Origin: Prochlorococcus sp. AG-418-D13
GTDB lineage: Bacteria; Cyanobacteriota; Cyanobacteriia; PCC-6307; Cyanobiaceae
Length of the DNA: 64,000 nt
NCBI GenBank assembly: GCA_003214315.1
Contig: QCLU01000006.1
Coordinates: forward strand, 51,548-115,547
Direction of reading: 5' to 3'
Of the stretch, positions 1-9,556 are shown in pieces. The notes beneath the pieces are model-generated. The model was given only the letters and a program-made list of their open reading frames with translations, was not told the DNA's origin and ran no database searches. Every line of letters begins with the position of its first letter. Position 1 is the first letter of the stretch. Position numbers and translations under genes: made by a program.

Positions 1-288
1 TACACATATGGTTACTACATCACTTTTTACATATTTGATAGTGTCATATATAGCCAAGCCAGCAGTTACTGATCCTCCTGGGCTATTTATATATAGATAG
101 ATAGGTTTGGAATTATCATCAGAATCTAGATAAAGCATTTGTGCTACGAGGCTATTAGCAATACCATCATTCACTTCTTGTCCAAGAAAAAGAATTCTTT
201 CAACACCTAATCTTGTATATATGTCAACCCATCTTTCATATTGACTTCCTGGAAGTCTGTAAGGCACGCTTGGAGTTCCTATTGGCAT
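1..288 (-). CDS. clpP3: ClpP3 protease subunit, partial (C-terminus outside window)
   Basis: Serine peptidase subunit of the ATP-dependent Clp protease. In cyanobacteria ClpP3 forms a mixed ring with ClpR that works with the ClpC chaperone (family knowledge). The 96 visible residues start at an ATG and carry the N-terminal ClpP fold signature, including [18 protein letters not shown], the substrate-groove/oxyanion region. The window edge cuts the gene just before the expected catalytic GQAASMG segment, so the active site cannot be checked. It lies 24 bases downstream of clpR on the same strand, the known clpR-clpP3 arrangement. Assignment as ClpP3 rather than another ClpP rests on this pairing. 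Confidence 0.9.
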   Translation of the reverse strand, partial: MPIGTPSVPYRLPGSQYERWVDIYTRLGVERILFLGQEVNDGIANSLVAQMLYLDSDDNSKPIYLYINSPGGSVTAGLAIYDTIKYVKSDVVTICV

Positions 289-312
289 GATTTTAAAATA
301 GTTTTGTGAGAG

Positions 313-984
313 TTAAATTTTATTTGGTAAATCTTTTTGACTTGTGAGTATTCTATCGATAACGCCATAATCTAGGGCTTCTTGAGGGTTGAGATAACTC
401 ATTCTGTCAGAATCTTTTGAGAGTTCTTCGATAGTCTTTCCTGTATTACGAGATAAAATCTCTAGCATTGATTTTTTATTTTTCAAAACTTCCTCGGCTC
501 TTATTTGAATATCGGTTGCTTGGCCTCTTGCTCCACTTATGGGTTGATGTAAAACAATAGAAGCATGTGGAAGAGCAGCTCTTTGCCCCTTAGTACCAGA
601 AGAAAGAATCACTGCAGCAGTTCCCATTGCTTGTCCGATACATATTGTGTGTACTGGAGGCTTAATGTAGCTTATTGTATCGCAGATAGCGAAAGCTTCT
701 GTTTCAAAACCAACTGCGTCACCAGTGTACCAACTAGTCCCTGTTGAATTGATATAGAAATAGATTGGTTTTTCTGGATCCTCAAACTCTAGATAAAGAA
801 GTTGAGCAATGATTAACTCAGTAACATCCATGCCTAGTTGTCTTTTCGCATCATCATCTGAAAATAATGGTAAACCTAGATAAACAATTCGCTCTTTCAG
901 TAAAAGAGAGGGGAGATCAGGGGGCGGGGTCCTCATAACGGTGTTTTCGCCGTAATAAGGAGCAGATACAGTCATTTGTATCAC
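313..984 (-). CDS. clpR: ClpR, ClpP-like subunit lacking the catalytic serine
   Basis: Non-proteolytic ClpP paralogue that builds the mixed ClpP3/ClpR ring in cyanobacteria and plastids. The 223-residue protein keeps the ClpP fold (IVYLG, YINSTG, VLHQP with the histidine, DRMSYLNPQEALDYGVID). In the nucleophile motif, where ClpP has GQAASMG, this protein reads GQAMGTA, so glycine (about residue 121) replaces the serine. It also has the ClpR-type insertion around TSWYTGDAVGFETEAF. The start could be the first ATG or the in-frame ATG three codons later (MTVSAPYYG), and the second looks more family-like. It precedes clpP3 in an apparent operon. Confidence 0.93.
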   Translation of the reverse strand: MIQMTVSAPYYGENTVMRTPPPDLPSLLLKERIVYLGLPLFSDDDAKRQLGMDVTELIIAQLLYLEFEDPEKPIYFYINSTGTSWYTGDAVGFETEAFAICDTISYIKPPVHTICIGQAMGTAAVILSSGTKGQRAALPHASIVLHQPISGARGQATDIQIRAEEVLKNKKSMLEILSRNTGKTIEELSKDSDRMSYLNPQEALDYGVIDRILTSQKDLPNKI

Positions 985-1015
985 GAAATTAAGATTGTTT
1001 TGATTGTAGCTAGAT

Positions 1016-2125
1016 TTAGCCCTGTGTCGCTGGTGATTTATAAGATTTGTTTGACTCAGGATTATTTATTAGTTTTCCAAAGACCATTCTTCCAGTGGGA
1101 GTTTGTAATGCTCCTGTGATAACAATATCTAATCTGCTTCCAACAAAATTCTTTGCCTCATCGATAACAACCATTGTGCCGTCATCTAAATATCCAATAC
1201 CTTGCATTTTTTCTTTGCCTTCTCTCACGATTTTTATATTAAGTGATTCTCCTGGTTGTACTTCTGGTCTTAAAGCAATAACCAAATCACTCAAATTCAT
1301 AACTTTTAATTCTTTAACTTCAGCAATCTGAGAAAGATTATAATCAGCTGTAATTAAAGTTCCTGTCATATCCTCAGTAATTTTCAAGAGTTTTTCGTCT
1401 ACCCCATTACCTTCATATTTTGTTGGGTTTATTACAAGTCTTCTCCCATATAAATCTCTTAATTCTTTTAATAACTTGAGGCCTCTTCTGCCTTTCGACC
1501 TTTTTTCATTACTGCTTGAGTCAGCCAAAGTTTGTAATTCGTCAATTACACTTTGAGCAACAATTAATTGCCCTTCCAATAAGCCGCAACTTAAAAGGCC
1601 ATTGATTCTTCCATCAATAATTACGCTGGTATCTAGAATTTTTGGACTTGCAGCAGGAAGGATTCCTTCATTAATTAAATATGCATCAGTATTATTAGGA
1701 TTGAATAATCTCAATAACGTCCTTCCGTGAGTATCTGCTAACTTATAACCAAGCACACCAAAAAAAATGTTGCTTAATATAGCTGCTAAGGGCTTTGCGA
1801 AAAAAACCTCTCTAGGGAAGGGAATTAATAGTATTGGGGCAAGTAGGAGATTAGCAACAAGTAATCCTAAAATCAATCCAACGGATCTACTTATTAGTAA
1901 GTCCGTTGGCATTGTTCTTATTTGATCAAGAAACGTCTTTCTAAGTTGAAGGAATACAAAACCAGCTGCTAACCCTATAAAAGAACCTATTATTGCCAAA
2001 ACAATTCTAAAACCTTCTACATTAGATACCTGTTTAAGTATGTCTACTGGCAATAAATCAACACCAAGCCATCCTGAAGCAGCCCCAGACAATACAAATA
2101 AAATTAATACTAAGATATCTGTCAT
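1016..2125 (-). CDS. Membrane-anchored PIN/TRAM-domain protein (YacL-like)
   Basis: Probable membrane-bound RNA-binding or ribonuclease-like protein. The N-terminal ~150 residues contain about four hydrophobic segments. A PIN domain follows from about residue 160, beginning with ILDTSVIIDGRI and carrying the acidic residues expected of PIN nucleases (also LITADYNLS). The C-terminal ~70 residues resemble a TRAM RNA-binding domain. This order matches the Bacillus YacL and cyanobacterial PIN/TRAM family, whose substrate is not established. The gene lies 31 bases upstream of clpR on the same strand and could be co-transcribed. Length of 369 residues is normal for the family. Confidence 0.82.
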   Translation of the reverse strand: MTDILVLILFVLSGAASGWLGVDLLPVDILKQVSNVEGFRIVLAIIGSFIGLAAGFVFLQLRKTFLDQIRTMPTDLLISRSVGLILGLLVANLLLAPILLIPFPREVFFAKPLAAILSNIFFGVLGYKLADTHGRTLLRLFNPNNTDAYLINEGILPAASPKILDTSVIIDGRINGLLSCGLLEGQLIVAQSVIDELQTLADSSSNEKRSKGRRGLKLLKELRDLYGRRLVINPTKYEGNGVDEKLLKITEDMTGTLITADYNLSQIAEVKELKVMNLSDLVIALRPEVQPGESLNIKIVREGKEKMQGIGYLDDGTMVVIDEAKNFVGSRLDIVITGALQTPTGRMVFGKLINNPESNKSYKSPATQG

Positions 2126-2221
2126 ATCTATAATCTACTAGGATTTATTAATTGAGTAAATAAGGATTTAATTTTTTTCGATCCTTAATACTTTTTTGGA
2201 GCTTAAAAATGAATTTAGATT

Positions 2222-3445
2222 ATGAATAAGTTTCCAAGAAGTGCTTATGTTCACATTCCTTTTTGCCATAGAAGGTGCTTTTATTGTGATTTTGCAATTA
2301 TTCCATTAGGAAACAAAATTGAAACTTTACAAGGTTATGGAAGCAAAACTGTTAAAGAGTATTTGCACTTTTTATATAAAGAAATATTGTCAATTAAGCA
2401 TAAATCACCTCTATCGACAATTTATATAGGAGGTGGTACACCATCAATCTTAGATCCTACCCAAATCAAAGAATTAATTGATCTTTTTAGAGAAAATTAT
2501 GGAATTGACTATGGTGCTGAAATCACTATGGAGGTTGATCCAGCAAGTTTTACTAAAGATGATCTTTATGGATTCATAAATGCTGGAATAAATAGATTTA
2601 GTCTCGGAGTACAAAGTTTTAATAATCAGATACTTCAAAAGTCGGGAAGGCGTCATTTGAGAGAAGATGCAGAAAAGTCTTGTTTATGGTTGAAGAAAGA
2701 ATATGATTCTGGGTTAATAAAAACCTGGAGTTTAGATTTAATTCAAAACTTGCCACTTAGTGGATTTAAAGAATGGCAAGATGACTTAAAAAAAGCAATA
2801 ACATTTTCACCACCGCATCTATCTATTTACGATTTAAATATTGAAAATGGCACTGTGTTTCAAAAATTAGTTAATTTAGGACAATTAAAACTCCCAAGTG
2901 ATGAAGAAGCTTTTAGAAATAGTGAATCAACTCATTTAATTTTAAAAAACTCAGGGTATTCAAGATATGAAATCTCAAACTATTGCCTCCCGCGACATCA
3001 ATCGAGACATAATAGAGTTTATTGGAGTGGTTTAGGCTGGTGGAGTTTTGGTCAAGGTTCTACTAGTTCACCTTGGGGGGAAAAGTTAACTAGACCAAGA
3101 GTTAGTAAAGAATATAAAGAATGGGTAATTAGACAATATGAAATTAATTTAGATTCATCACTTTTTAATAAGGAGTTTGTCTACAAAGAAGTTGAGGAGA
3201 AAATAATGTTGGGATTAAGACTTAAAGAGGGTGTAGATATCAAAGAAGTGTTTAAAGAACAAAACTGGGAAACCAAAAAATTTGAAAGCAACTTTAGTAA
3301 ATTGCTTGAAGAATGGAAAATATTTCTTGAAAGTGGATTATTAGTAAGAAAGGGGAATAGATTCTTTTTAAGTGAGCCTAAAGGAATGGAACTAAGCAAT
3401 CAAGTTCTTGTTTCTATGTTTAAGTGGTGGGATGAAATTAATTAA
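2222..3445 (+). CDS. hemW: HemW-like radical SAM protein
   Basis: Radical SAM protein of the HemN/HemW group. HemW homologues are thought to bind and transfer heme rather than oxidise coproporphyrinogen. The N-terminus has HIPFCHRRCFYCDF, the CX3CX2C cluster motif in its HemW context, followed by IYIGGGTPS and EVDPASF for SAM binding. The HemN-specific N-terminal extension is absent, which favours HemW. The 407-residue length is typical. It is convergent with panB and the 3' ends overlap by 8 bases. Confidence 0.88.
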   Translation: MNKFPRSAYVHIPFCHRRCFYCDFAIIPLGNKIETLQGYGSKTVKEYLHFLYKEILSIKHKSPLSTIYIGGGTPSILDPTQIKELIDLFRENYGIDYGAEITMEVDPASFTKDDLYGFINAGINRFSLGVQSFNNQILQKSGRRHLREDAEKSCLWLKKEYDSGLIKTWSLDLIQNLPLSGFKEWQDDLKKAITFSPPHLSIYDLNIENGTVFQKLVNLGQLKLPSDEEAFRNSESTHLILKNSGYSRYEISNYCLPRHQSRHNRVYWSGLGWWSFGQGSTSSPWGEKLTRPRVSKEYKEWVIRQYEINLDSSLFNKEFVYKEVEEKIMLGLRLKEGVDIKEVFKEQNWETKKFESNFSKLLEEWKIFLESGLLVRKGNRFFLSEPKGMELSNQVLVSMFKWWDEIN

Positions 3446-4211
3446 GTCTTTCAGAGTCTACCCATTCTTTTAATTTATCCTTAAATAATTTCTTTCCTTG
3501 AATAATCGGTTGGCAAAATGGTGGTTGATCATCATTGAGGCCTAACAAATCTGCAGTTACTCTTACTTGCCCATCGCAATAATTACCTGCACCAATACCT
3601 ATTATGGGAATTGTTAAAGAATTTTGTATTTCTTTAGCAAGCAAATCAGGAATATGTTCAAGAACTATTGAAAAACATCCTAATTTTTCAAGAATTGAAG
3701 CCTCTTTCTTTATTTTTTCTTGGCTTTCTAAGCTTTCTCCTTGTTTCTTTAATCCAATATTTAAATAGCTTTGTGGTGTAAGACCTATATGACCCATAAC
3801 AGGGATTCCCATTCTTATTAATCTAGAAATAACTTTTTGTATTTCTGGTTCAGCTCCTTCTACCTTTACAGCTTTTGCATAAGTGCTCTGAATGATTTTC
3901 CCTGCATATTCAACAGCTTTATCCTCTCCACATTGGTAAGTCAGAAAAGGCATATCTGAAACGACCAAAGGTTGTTCTTCAATTTTCTTTTTAAATCCTC
4001 TTGAAACAGCATTAGTATGATAAATTATGTTTTCTAAAGTTAATGGCAATGTGGATTTGTATCCTAAGCAGACCATTGCTAAGGAATCTCCTACGAGGAC
4101 GAGATCAACATTGGCTTGTTCTGCAATGGATCCTGATATAGAGTCCCATGCAGTTAGTACAATGATTTTTCGTGATTTTTTTTTATAATTAACTAAGTCT
4201 GAAGGTAACAT
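3438..4211 (-). CDS. panB: 3-methyl-2-oxobutanoate hydroxymethyltransferase
   Basis: First committed enzyme of pantothenate synthesis. It transfers a hydroxymethyl group from 5,10-methylene-tetrahydrofolate to alpha-ketoisovalerate. The 257-residue protein has the PanB metal-site motif VLVGDSLAMVCLGY, the SDMPF segment, KVEGA, GHIGLTPQS and IGIGAG, in family order over a TIM barrel. The start is the ATG at 4211. Its 3' end overlaps hemW tail to tail, and the SRP RNA lies just upstream on the other strand. Confidence 0.93.
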   Translation of the reverse strand: MLPSDLVNYKKKSRKIIVLTAWDSISGSIAEQANVDLVLVGDSLAMVCLGYKSTLPLTLENIIYHTNAVSRGFKKKIEEQPLVVSDMPFLTYQCGEDKAVEYAGKIIQSTYAKAVKVEGAEPEIQKVISRLIRMGIPVMGHIGLTPQSYLNIGLKKQGESLESQEKIKKEASILEKLGCFSIVLEHIPDLLAKEIQNSLTIPIIGIGAGNYCDGQVRVTADLLGLNDDQPPFCQPIIQGKKLFKDKLKEWVDSERLN

Positions 4212-4240
4212 AATAAATTTATGTATCTTTTTGAATCAAG

Positions 4241-4252
4241 AATTGCTAGTAT
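4241..4252 (+). promoter_or_regulatory. Candidate extended -10 promoter of the SRP RNA
   Basis: The run TGCTAGTAT contains an extended TGN element followed by TAGTAT at 4247-4252. This places the expected transcription start about 7 bases downstream, at the 5' end of the SRP RNA near 4259. No good -35 box is visible. This is inference from spacing only. Confidence 0.4.
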
Positions 4253-4258
4253 GTTTTT

Positions 4259-4352
4259 GACTCGGCCTTTCGCGGTTTTAACGCCTAAACCTGGTCAGGA
4301 CCGGAAGGTAGCAGCCACAAGGGATGCTTGAGGCAGGCGAGATAACCGAGTC
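4259..4352 (+). ncRNA. ffs: Bacterial small SRP RNA (4.5S type)
   Basis: RNA of the signal recognition particle, which pairs with Ffh (encoded at 30955-32379) and FtsY for membrane targeting. The conserved apical domain is intact: GGTCAGGACCGGAAGGTAGC with the GGAA tetraloop, answered by the AGGC-side strand near 4330. The termini pair perfectly as GACTCGG (4259) and CCGAGTC (4346-4352). The length of about 94 bases is normal for bacteria with a short SRP RNA. It sits between panB and ftsZ, which are both on the opposite strand. Confidence 0.92.
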
Positions 4353-4367
4353 ACTCTATTTTACCTT

Positions 4368-5483
4368 TTAACCTATATCTTTTTTAATTTGCCTTAATCT
4401 CAAAAACTCAGGAATACTTGCTCCTGATTCTTTATTATCGGAATAATTATATAAGGGTTGATTAGATAATCTGTTTTTTATTCTTTGTTGGTTTAATGGT
4501 TGATTTGTTTCAAATCCTGTAGCAATAACAGTAACTTGTATCTCCCCTTCCATTGCCTCATCGACCACAGCACCAACAATAATATTTGCTTCTTGATCAA
4601 CAACATCATAGATAATTTCAGATGCGGAGGTCATATCTTCTAAAGTCATGTCTTTGCCACCAGTAATATTTATGATGCAACCTTTAGCTCCATCAATTCT
4701 AGCTGCTTCTAGTAAAGGACTATTCATTGCTGCCTGGGCTGCCTCTAAAGCTCTCGATCTTCCTGAACCAATTCCTATACCGAGAAGAGCAGTGCCTGCT
4801 TCCGTCATAACTGATCTTACATCAGCGAAATCAACATTAACTAATCCTGGGCAAGTAATTATGTCACTGATACCTTTGACGCCCATCCTTAAAACGTCAT
4901 CAGCATTCCTAAATGCTTCTTGAAGGGGAGCTCCTGATATAACGTCTTTTAATCGATCATTTGGAATAACTATAAGAGTATCCACGTTTTCAGCCAGTCT
5001 TGCAATTCCCTCTTCTGCTTGACGCATTCTTCTTTTCCCTTCAAAAGAAAATGGTTTGGTTACTATACCTACTGTTAATGCACCACTTTGTTTAGCTACT
5101 TCTGCAACTACTGGAGCTGCTCCTGTGCCTGTTCCTCCACCCATTCCTGCGGCTATAAAAACTAGATCAGATCCCTCTAACGCTTGTTGAAGCTCTTCTT
5201 TAGATTCTTCGGCAGCTTTTTGCCCAATACTTGGGTTTCCACCTGCACCTAAACCTCTAGTAAGGTTTTGACCAAGTTGAACCCTACGCTCTGCAGAAGA
5301 CTGTATTAGGGCTTGTGCATCGGTATTTAGGACTCGAAATGAAACACCTTCTAAATCACTATTTATCATTCTATTTACGGCATTACTTCCACCACCACCT
5401 ACACCAATAACTTCTATTTTGGCGTTTTGGCTGGGAAGGATTTCTTTCGATTGATCAAAGTTTGGATTGTTACCGAAGCTCAT
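4368..5483 (-). CDS. ftsZ: Cell division GTPase FtsZ
   Basis: Tubulin homologue that forms the division ring. The 371-residue protein has [13 protein letters not shown] for nucleotide binding, the tubulin signature GGGTGTGA, and the T7-loop region NVDFADV. The C-terminal tail ends in [15 protein letters not shown], the conserved peptide that docks FtsZ partners; in cyanobacteria one such partner is Ftn2/ZipN, encoded here at 28805. There is almost no N-terminal extension. About 180 bases of AT-rich sequence separate it from ftsQ and probably hold its own promoter, although I could not pick a convincing one. Confidence 0.96.
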   Translation of the reverse strand: MSFGNNPNFDQSKEILPSQNAKIEVIGVGGGGSNAVNRMINSDLEGVSFRVLNTDAQALIQSSAERRVQLGQNLTRGLGAGGNPSIGQKAAEESKEELQQALEGSDLVFIAAGMGGGTGTGAAPVVAEVAKQSGALTVGIVTKPFSFEGKRRMRQAEEGIARLAENVDTLIVIPNDRLKDVISGAPLQEAFRNADDVLRMGVKGISDIITCPGLVNVDFADVRSVMTEAGTALLGIGIGSGRSRALEAAQAAMNSPLLEAARIDGAKGCIINITGGKDMTLEDMTSASEIIYDVVDQEANIIVGAVVDEAMEGEIQVTVIATGFETNQPLNQQRIKNRLSNQPLYNYSDNKESGASIPEFLRLRQIKKDIG

Positions 5484-5663
5484 CTCTTAATAGGAATCTA
5501 ATACTAGTATTGGATGCATTATGAACTTACTGAGCTCATCTGTAGGAATTTGTTGAGGAAAATCCTAAAAATATTTATTTATTAAATATTTTGTTTTGAA
5601 TGCAAAACCCATATCAACACTACTATAATTTAAAAAAAATATTCAAAAACCTTTTTTAAAATA

Positions 5664-6395
5664 TTAGGGTTTGAACACTTTTATTTTTGGTTTATTTGGA
5701 TTTGTAAGATCAATATTATCTATTTTTATTGAAAAGCTATTTTTCTTAAATTCACTTTTTATATTATTGATTATTAGTAATTGATAGTTGATTAAATTTG
5801 GTTTATATCCTAATAATATTGTGCTTAAATCCTTTTCCTCAACAGTTAGAAAACCATCTGGTGAAAAGGTTATTTTAACTATCTCAAATTCATAATTCTC
5901 TAAACCGATGAAAATTTCAGATAATATTTTTTTAAATCTTTCATTCCATCCAAAAACTTGTATGGTAAATTTGTTCAATTTTTTTTCATCCACATTTTGT
6001 TTATTTATAAAAATTCCATCTTTATCGATGAAGCCTAATATTTTTTCGTTGTTTAATATTTTCTCACCGTAAGCTATTGGAATCCTTGTATTGATATGAA
6101 CTTTCAAACCAAAAGGAAATAATTCTCTTTTTACTGAAACATTCTTGAGAGATAAATTTTGTTTTAACTCTTTTTCTAACAAATTAGTTTTAACAGAAAT
6201 TAATCGGGTCGGAAATGTTAAAGATGAATTGTCTACCACATCATCCTGTGAAAATAACTCACTACCAGAAATCCTAATATCCTTTATATCAACTTTTTTG
6301 AGAGTTTTTATACTTATTAAACTTAATAAAAATAAGAATGAAATTAGAAAAAAAGCTTCTTTTTTTTGTTGTTTTTTTGGCTTTTCACAAATCAC
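5664..6395 (-). CDS. ftsQ: FtsQ/DivIB-like cell division protein
   Basis: Single-pass division protein linking cytoplasmic and periplasmic parts of the divisome. The 243 residues comprise a short Lys-rich cytoplasmic tail, one membrane segment at about residues 15-32 (FFLISFLFLLSLISI), then a POTRA domain starting VDIKDIRISGSELF, followed by the FtsQ beta domain. Sequence conservation is low, as usual for FtsQ. Position between ddl and ftsZ is the classical bacterial order. The start codon overlaps the end of the upstream small membrane-protein gene by 11 bases, suggesting translational coupling. Confidence 0.82.
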   Translation of the reverse strand: MICEKPKKQQKKEAFFLISFLFLLSLISIKTLKKVDIKDIRISGSELFSQDDVVDNSSLTFPTRLISVKTNLLEKELKQNLSLKNVSVKRELFPFGLKVHINTRIPIAYGEKILNNEKILGFIDKDGIFINKQNVDEKKLNKFTIQVFGWNERFKKILSEIFIGLENYEFEIVKITFSPDGFLTVEEKDLSTILLGYKPNLINYQLLIINNIKSEFKKNSFSIKIDNIDLTNPNKPKIKVFKP

Positions 6396-6795
6396 ATCTA
6401 GCTTTTTCCATCAATTGGTCCATCCATTCTCTCGCTTGCTCTGCATCTGAAAATGGTACATCCATCTCTTTGCCATCACCTACCAATCTTAACCTACACT
6501 TACCTTGAGATTCACTTGTTAGAGGAGCTTCTCCTGAAGTTAGTGCCATTAATTCAACTAATTCTAGCTTCTTGATTGTAAAACTATCTTTTTCTTCAAA
6601 TTTTCCAGCTTCAAATGCGCTCCACTTTAACTCCCCATCTTTTAAGGACGCTGCACCAGAACTATCTAACTTGCACAGTTCAGAATCACTCGCCCAACTT
6701 CTAAAAAGATTTTGCCTTCTTCTTTCTAACCATCCAAGTGCAGTTAATAAAATGAAGATTAAAAGTAATGGTAACCAAAGAAGTCCATGCAACAT
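6385..6795 (-). CDS. Conserved small membrane-anchored protein between ddl and ftsQ
   Basis: Family not recognised by name. The 136 residues start with one strong hydrophobic helix (residues 4-22, WLPLLLIFILLTALGWL) followed by basic residues, so the remainder is probably cytoplasmic. That remainder is a small mixed alpha/beta domain rich in Glu and Lys and ending with a helix (AREWMDQLMEKA). It is embedded in the ddl-ftsQ-ftsZ cluster, 10 bases after ddl and overlapping ftsQ by 11 bases. A division or envelope role is therefore plausible, but only from context. Confidence 0.7.
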   Translation of the reverse strand: MLHGLLWLPLLLIFILLTALGWLERRRQNLFRSWASDSELCKLDSSGAASLKDGELKWSAFEAGKFEEKDSFTIKKLELVELMALTSGEAPLTSESQGKCRLRLVGDGKEMDVPFSDAEQAREWMDQLMEKARCDL

Positions 6796-6805
6796 TTGAT
6801 TTAAA

Positions 6806-7873
6806 TTACAAATCTAAAGATATATCTACCAGTTTAGCCACAAGTTGTTCAATTTTTAAACCTGAAGCTTTCCAAAGCATTGGAAACATGCTGCTTTTTG
6901 TAAAACCAGGAATTGTATTTATTTCATTTAACAAAATTTTATTTGAAGATTTTTCTAAAAAGAAATCTACTCTTGCAAAACCGAAAATATTTAATGCTCT
7001 ACAACTTTTAATAGCAATTTCTTTAATTTCTTTTGTGATTTTAGAATCTATTTTGGCTGGGATAATTATTTTATTATTTGAGTAATATTTTGAATCATAA
7101 TCATACCAATCACTTTCGTAAGTTACTTCTCCTATTTCAGAGGTTAGGAGTTTTGAATTCCCAATTATTCCGCATTCAACCTCCCTTACTTCTAAACCTT
7201 CTTCTATTAAGATTCGTGAATCTATTTCCCAAGCTTTTTCTAATGCTTTTAATATTTCGCATTCATTTATGACTTTGGAGATGCCAAGAGATGATCCAGA
7301 GTTCGATGGTTTAACAAAAACAGGAAAATTTAATTTTTTTAAAATTTCATTAATTAACTTATTTTTCACTTCTTTATTGTTGAGATCTTCATTTTGAAAA
7401 ACTAGATAATTAACTTGTGGAAGTTTAAGATTTGAGAAAATTGTTTTCATCAATATTTTATCCATTCCAAGTGCAGATCCTACAATTCCACATCCGACTA
7501 AAGGTTTCTTTGTAAATCTTAGTAAGCCATGAATAGATCCGTCTTCACCATTAAATCCATGTAAAAGAGGAAACCAAACATCAATATTTTGAAATTCAAT
7601 TCCGTCTAGGAAGTTAATTTTCTCTTTAATAAAAAGCTTTTGTTTTTTTGTTTTATTGTTTTCAATTTTACCAATTAGGATTTTTTCTGAACTATCACTA
7701 TCAAGCCAATCTCCATATTTGTTTATGTAAAAGGCTTTAACTGTAAAGCGTTCATTGTTTATTTCTGAATTAAATGCTTGATAAACTGTTTTCGCAGAGG
7801 ATATCGATACTTCATGTTCATTGGAATTCCCGCCAAATATTAACCCAATACATTTTTTCTTACCCCCGATCAT
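6806..7873 (-). CDS. ddl: D-alanine--D-alanine ligase
   Basis: ATP-grasp ligase making the D-Ala-D-Ala dipeptide for peptidoglycan. The 355-residue protein begins IGLIFGGNSNEHEVSISS, the Ddl N-terminal signature. It has PLLHGFNGEDGSIHG, the ATP-grasp segment FVKPSNSGSSLG, and near the C-terminus ARVDFFLE and LNEINTIPGFT, which bind metal and substrate. It lies 11 bases downstream of miaB and 10 bases upstream of the small membrane gene, in an apparent miaB-ddl-orf-ftsQ-ftsZ run. Confidence 0.95.
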   Translation of the reverse strand: MIGGKKKCIGLIFGGNSNEHEVSISSAKTVYQAFNSEINNERFTVKAFYINKYGDWLDSDSSEKILIGKIENNKTKKQKLFIKEKINFLDGIEFQNIDVWFPLLHGFNGEDGSIHGLLRFTKKPLVGCGIVGSALGMDKILMKTIFSNLKLPQVNYLVFQNEDLNNKEVKNKLINEILKKLNFPVFVKPSNSGSSLGISKVINECEILKALEKAWEIDSRILIEEGLEVREVECGIIGNSKLLTSEIGEVTYESDWYDYDSKYYSNNKIIIPAKIDSKITKEIKEIAIKSCRALNIFGFARVDFFLEKSSNKILLNEINTIPGFTKSSMFPMLWKASGLKIEQLVAKLVDISLDL

Positions 7874-7884
7874 TTAGAAAAAAA

Positions 7885-9279
7885 TCATAAATAAAGTTCG
7901 CCTGTTAAAGAAAAAGGTCTTGCTTCATTTATTCTGACATCTATCTCATCTCCTAATGAAAAATTAAAGTTAGTGTTTTTGGGAATCTCTACGAAAGTTA
8001 ATCTATTTGTTCTAGTTCTACCCATAATTTGCGAGGAATTTTTTGGATTAAAACCCTCTATTAAAACTCTTTCTATGTTATAAATGTATCTTTGATTTCT
8101 GCTCCTAGCCGTTTTCTCGACCAAATCATTAATTTCCTGCAATCTATCTTTTTTCACCTCTTCCGAAAGTTGATTAGACCAAACTGCTGCAGGCGTATTT
8201 GGTCTTGGAGAGTATGCTGCTGTATTAACTTGATCAAAGCCAATTTCTGATATTAGATTTAATGTATCTTGAAATTGTTGTCTGGTTTCTCCTGGGAACG
8301 CAACAATTGCGTCAGCTGTGATTGATGCATCTGGCATTAATGATCTTATATTCTCGATAATATTTTTATACTTTTTGATAGTATATCCTCTGGACATTTG
8401 CTTTAAAATTTCATCATTTCCACTTTGGAAGGGAATATGGAAATGTTCACAGACTTTATCAAGTTCATAACAAGCTTGAATCAACCTTTTTGAAAAATAT
8501 CTTGGATGACTAGTAGCAAATCTTATTCTGCGAATTCCTTTAACATCATGAATATAATATAGAAGATCAGTTAGAGTATTCTCTTTTCTTCCCTCCTTTG
8601 TAGTTCCTGGAAGATCTCTACCATAAGCATCAATATTCTGACCTAAAAGAGTAATTTCTTTAAAATTATCATCAGCTAATTTTTGGATCTCACTTTTTAT
8701 CGCATTTGGATATCTTGATTGCTCTTTTCCTCTTACAGAGGGGACTACGCAATATGAACATCTTTCGTTACATCCATAGATGATATTAACCCAGCCACAA
8801 ATAGAGCTTTCTCTTCTGGCACTAGTTATGTCTTCAGAAATGAATGTTTCTTCTGTTGCAGCAACTTGATTACCTGATTCAACTTTCTCCAGAAGATTTT
8901 CAAGGTTATTTACATGTTGAGGGCCCATTACTAGGTCAAGTTCTGGGACTCTTCTTAATAAGGACTCTCCCTCTTGCTGAGCAAGGCAACCTGCGACAAC
9001 AAGTTTCAGGCTAGGTGTTTTGTGCTTTCTTTTTGCTTGTCTTCCAAGAAAGCTATAAACTTTTTGCTCCGCATTATCTCTGATTGTGCATGTATTGTAT
9101 AAAACCAAATCAGCATTTAATTCATTATCTGCTCTGGTGTATCCCATTTTCTCTAATGTTCCAGCCATTCTCTCAGAATCAGCCTTGTTCATTTGGCATC
9201 CAAATGTTGTTATCCAATAACTGCCAGAATTTGAATTCTTTTTGAATTGTTTTTTTTCTGGTTTTGTTTTTGTTAGCAC
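7885..9279 (-). CDS. miaB: tRNA-2-methylthio-N6-dimethylallyladenosine synthase
   Basis: Methylthiotransferase modifying A37 of tRNAs that read UNN codons. The 464-residue protein has the order UPF0004 domain ([16 protein letters not shown], with cysteines also in [11 protein letters not shown] and [11 protein letters not shown]), radical SAM domain ([18 protein letters not shown]3CX2C) and a C-terminal TRAM domain. YNTCTIR and the SxRG context favour MiaB over the paralogues RimO and MtaB. Its start lies about 70 bases downstream of tRNA-His on the same strand. Confidence 0.95.
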   Translation of the reverse strand: MLTKTKPEKKQFKKNSNSGSYWITTFGCQMNKADSERMAGTLEKMGYTRADNELNADLVLYNTCTIRDNAEQKVYSFLGRQAKRKHKTPSLKLVVAGCLAQQEGESLLRRVPELDLVMGPQHVNNLENLLEKVESGNQVAATEETFISEDITSARRESSICGWVNIIYGCNERCSYCVVPSVRGKEQSRYPNAIKSEIQKLADDNFKEITLLGQNIDAYGRDLPGTTKEGRKENTLTDLLYYIHDVKGIRRIRFATSHPRYFSKRLIQACYELDKVCEHFHIPFQSGNDEILKQMSRGYTIKKYKNIIENIRSLMPDASITADAIVAFPGETRQQFQDTLNLISEIGFDQVNTAAYSPRPNTPAAVWSNQLSEEVKKDRLQEINDLVEKTARSRNQRYIYNIERVLIEGFNPKNSSQIMGRTRTNRLTFVEIPKNTNFNFSLGDEIDVRINEARPFSLTGELYL

Positions 9280-9350
9280 TTTGCTAGGAATTTTTTATGA
9301 TTCTTATTTTCAAAATTACAAGTTTAATAATTTTGAGGAAAATTTTTTGA

Positions 9351-9425
9351 GGGCGAGCGAGGGGATTCGAACCCCCGAATAGCGGCGCCACAAGCCGCTG
9401 CCTTAACCACTTGGCGACGCCCGCC
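9351..9425 (-). tRNA. tRNA-His(GTG)
   Basis: Read on the minus strand the gene folds as a cloverleaf. The anticodon stem is GCGGC/GCCGC with loop TTGTGGC, giving anticodon GTG. The T loop is TTCGAAT. An extra 5' G (position 9425) faces a C discriminator, the histidine-specific G-1:C73 pair. The acceptor stem GCGGGCG pairs with CGCTCGC. A chromosomal CCA is not encoded in full. Confidence 0.95.
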
Positions 9426-9556
9426 GCACAACTATAAATCTAACAACTCAAGGGTAACTTTACATAGTTATTTTATCTTTTAGCGAAATTTGAATTATTT
9501 TCTAATTCAGTAATGTTTTCTAATGTTTTAAAATAAAAGAAAATTTAAAAAAAAAT

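Noticed and set aside
7078..7272. 64-codon plus-strand frame within ddl
   Set aside because: Leucine/phenylalanine-rich antisense shadow of ddl with no independent support.
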